NCBI GenBank assembly: GCA_963277665.1
Contig: OY728158.1
Coordinates: 598,386,818-598,450,817 of the forward strand
Direction of reading: 5' to 3'
DNA length: 64,000 nucleotides
From: Viscum album
Lineage: Eukaryota; Streptophyta; Magnoliopsida; Santalales; Viscaceae
Both the position numbers and the translations under genes were made by a program. The notes beneath the pieces were generated by a model. It had not been told where the DNA came from. It ran no database searches and saw only the letters and a program-made list of their open reading frames with translations. Shown piece by piece: positions 62,612-64,000 of this stretch; position 1 is the first letter of the stretch, and the number at the start of each line of letters is the position of its first letter.

Positions 62612-64000
62612 TGTAGAGACCCGTATCTTGACGTACATTTACATTACATTACTCTTGCGGAATACTTAGTACATAACAAAAACACACACACAAGGATCGT
62701 AATAGTTTAGTGTCTTTGGAAACTCGGAATATAATCTTCTAATCATGGTGAAATATCTTCAATATCTCCCATAAAGATCTTCTTTTTTTTTACCTAAAAC
62801 CTTTCTTTATATCATGGGGAAAAGAAAACACAAAAAGGGTGATCTCAAATGCTCAGTAAGGGTAAACAAAAGAAATATCAATCACATCATATACATAAGC
62901 ACATAACTTTTGGAAATCTTAACCTGCAAAAGAAATCATAATTTCATAACATGGGGTAAATCATGGCAGTGAAATGTAATCACAATAATAATAACTTAAA
63001 ACATGAAACTTTGTGGCATTCACACATAATCATAGAGAATCATTTCTTGTTAGTCAAGACTCATTGCCAAGACTATCTTGGTGGACAAAGTCCCTTTCTG
63101 AACCGAGTTACCCTCATTTCAGTCCTGCTTCACTGAACCGGTATAACCTACCGTTCTAGCCATGTCTATCTCCTGAGATATAAAATCTTTACCCAATGCA
63201 TTGGAGGTAGATATAGGTCCCACCCATCTCATAATGAAACCATTCTTATGTGTGCCACAAAAATCATAAATCATACATCATTGCATAACCCATGTAAAAA
63301 AATGGGATTCTTAAACAACATGACATCATGAAACAATTCATATAAGATAAAGGAATTCATAAAAATATTTCCATCACAACATAATCAAATCCATGTAATA
63401 ATAGGGATAGAAACAGAACCCAATATTATCTTATATGGAAAATAATTTTGATAAAACACTTGAACTTCATTCTTGAGGAAAATATCCTTTCTACTTCAAA
63501 AACATTTTTCCTTTCTTAACATGTCATTCAATTTTAAACTAAAAGAAGTTGATTAAAAATAAAAATGAAAACTTGTAAAGGAATCTTCTTGGAAATAATG
63601 TTTTAAAAATCCATTCATTCCGTATAAGTTAAAAAAACATTCTTCTCGTACTTTTATCAGAAAAGTCAAAAAGTACCTCGTACGAAAAACGACAAAAGAT
63701 TCCTTTCATATCATTTAATAAAAACTCACCGAAGGGTAAAATTGGATTTAAAAAATTGTAGTAGGATGGAAATAATATTACATATTGAGGAAACATGGAT
63801 GTGGATGATAAAATACACCCCAGTAAATGCCAATGTATAAACAATCTCAGATAAAAATGAGATTGTGATATTTCCCTTACCTTAGGTCCGATTTTCTTCG
63901 TAAGTGTCCGAACCTCCTGTATAATGATTTAAATAATGTAATTGACTTATTAAAGAATCATATTAATTGTTATGATATCATATATGGTTCACTTATGACT
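62612..64000 (-). repeat. LTR D: partial LTR related to element C
   Basis: TGTAGAGACCCG starts here, right after R2. The layout matches the C LTRs on the same strand (GGGAAAAGAAAACAC with CTCAGTAAGGGTAA near 62817-62870; GATTGTGATATTTCCCTTACCTTAGG near 63862-63887 against GATTGTGAAATAAACCCTTACC in C). It retains more CG dinucleotides and so looks younger. If the orientation is as in C, this is the 3' LTR of a - strand element continuing past the window. Confidence 0.7.

Noticed and set aside
1..64000. Intact host gene, tRNA, rRNA or a new defence-type system
   Set aside because: Reading both strands, every coding trace I could identify belongs to LTR retrotransposons. The two unassigned acidic stretches are too short to support a new system.

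Overview
The window is plant nuclear DNA made almost entirely of old, nested LTR retrotransposons. The evidence is plant-type Ty3/gypsy chromovirus and Ty1/copia polyproteins, primer sites matching plant initiator tRNA-Met, polypurine tracts, and very AT-rich, CG-poor sequence full of stop codons. It suggests a seed plant with a large, repeat-rich genome; I cannot name the species. I found no convincing host gene, no tRNA or rRNA gene and no intact retrotransposon gene.

Layout. 1-3913: 3' end of a + strand chromovirus (G1) with its 3' LTR. 3914-9250: AT-rich repeat DNA; its first 2 kb (R1) recurs at 60551-62611 (R2). 9255-9678, 18481-20018 and 32539-about 33560: three pieces of one old - strand gypsy element (B). 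Its pol reads on from RT to RNase H across one insertion, and within integrase across another. The insertions are a structurally complete Ty1/copia element E1 (9679-18475, LTRs of 1479 and 1489 bp, exact 5-bp target duplication TATAT) and a - strand chromovirus C (20019-32538, LTRs of about 3.9 kb). 33561-36317: unassigned.

36318-about 52650: a + strand chromovirus array, LTR - internal (G2) - LTR - internal (G3) - LTR fragment, in which two element bodies share the middle LTR. 52651-57290: mostly unassigned. 57290-58970: a + strand copia RT-RNase H remnant. 58971-60550: AT-rich, with two small tandem hairpins. 62612-64000: the start of another - strand LTR (D), related to C, cut by the window edge.

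How the parts relate. Within each element gag, protease, RT, RNase H and integrase were once one reading unit driven from the LTR; all are now inactivated by stops, frameshifts or lost catalytic residues. E1 is the best preserved and B among the most degraded. The most notable non-coding features are the tandem LTR array, palindromic GTACACG-type motifs in the G family, an E2F-like (TTTCGCGC) motif field in the E1 LTRs, three 189-bp repeats in each C LTR, a 58-bp tandem repeat in the G1 LTR, and two unassigned acidic open stretches on the - strand. I did not find a clearly new biological system.
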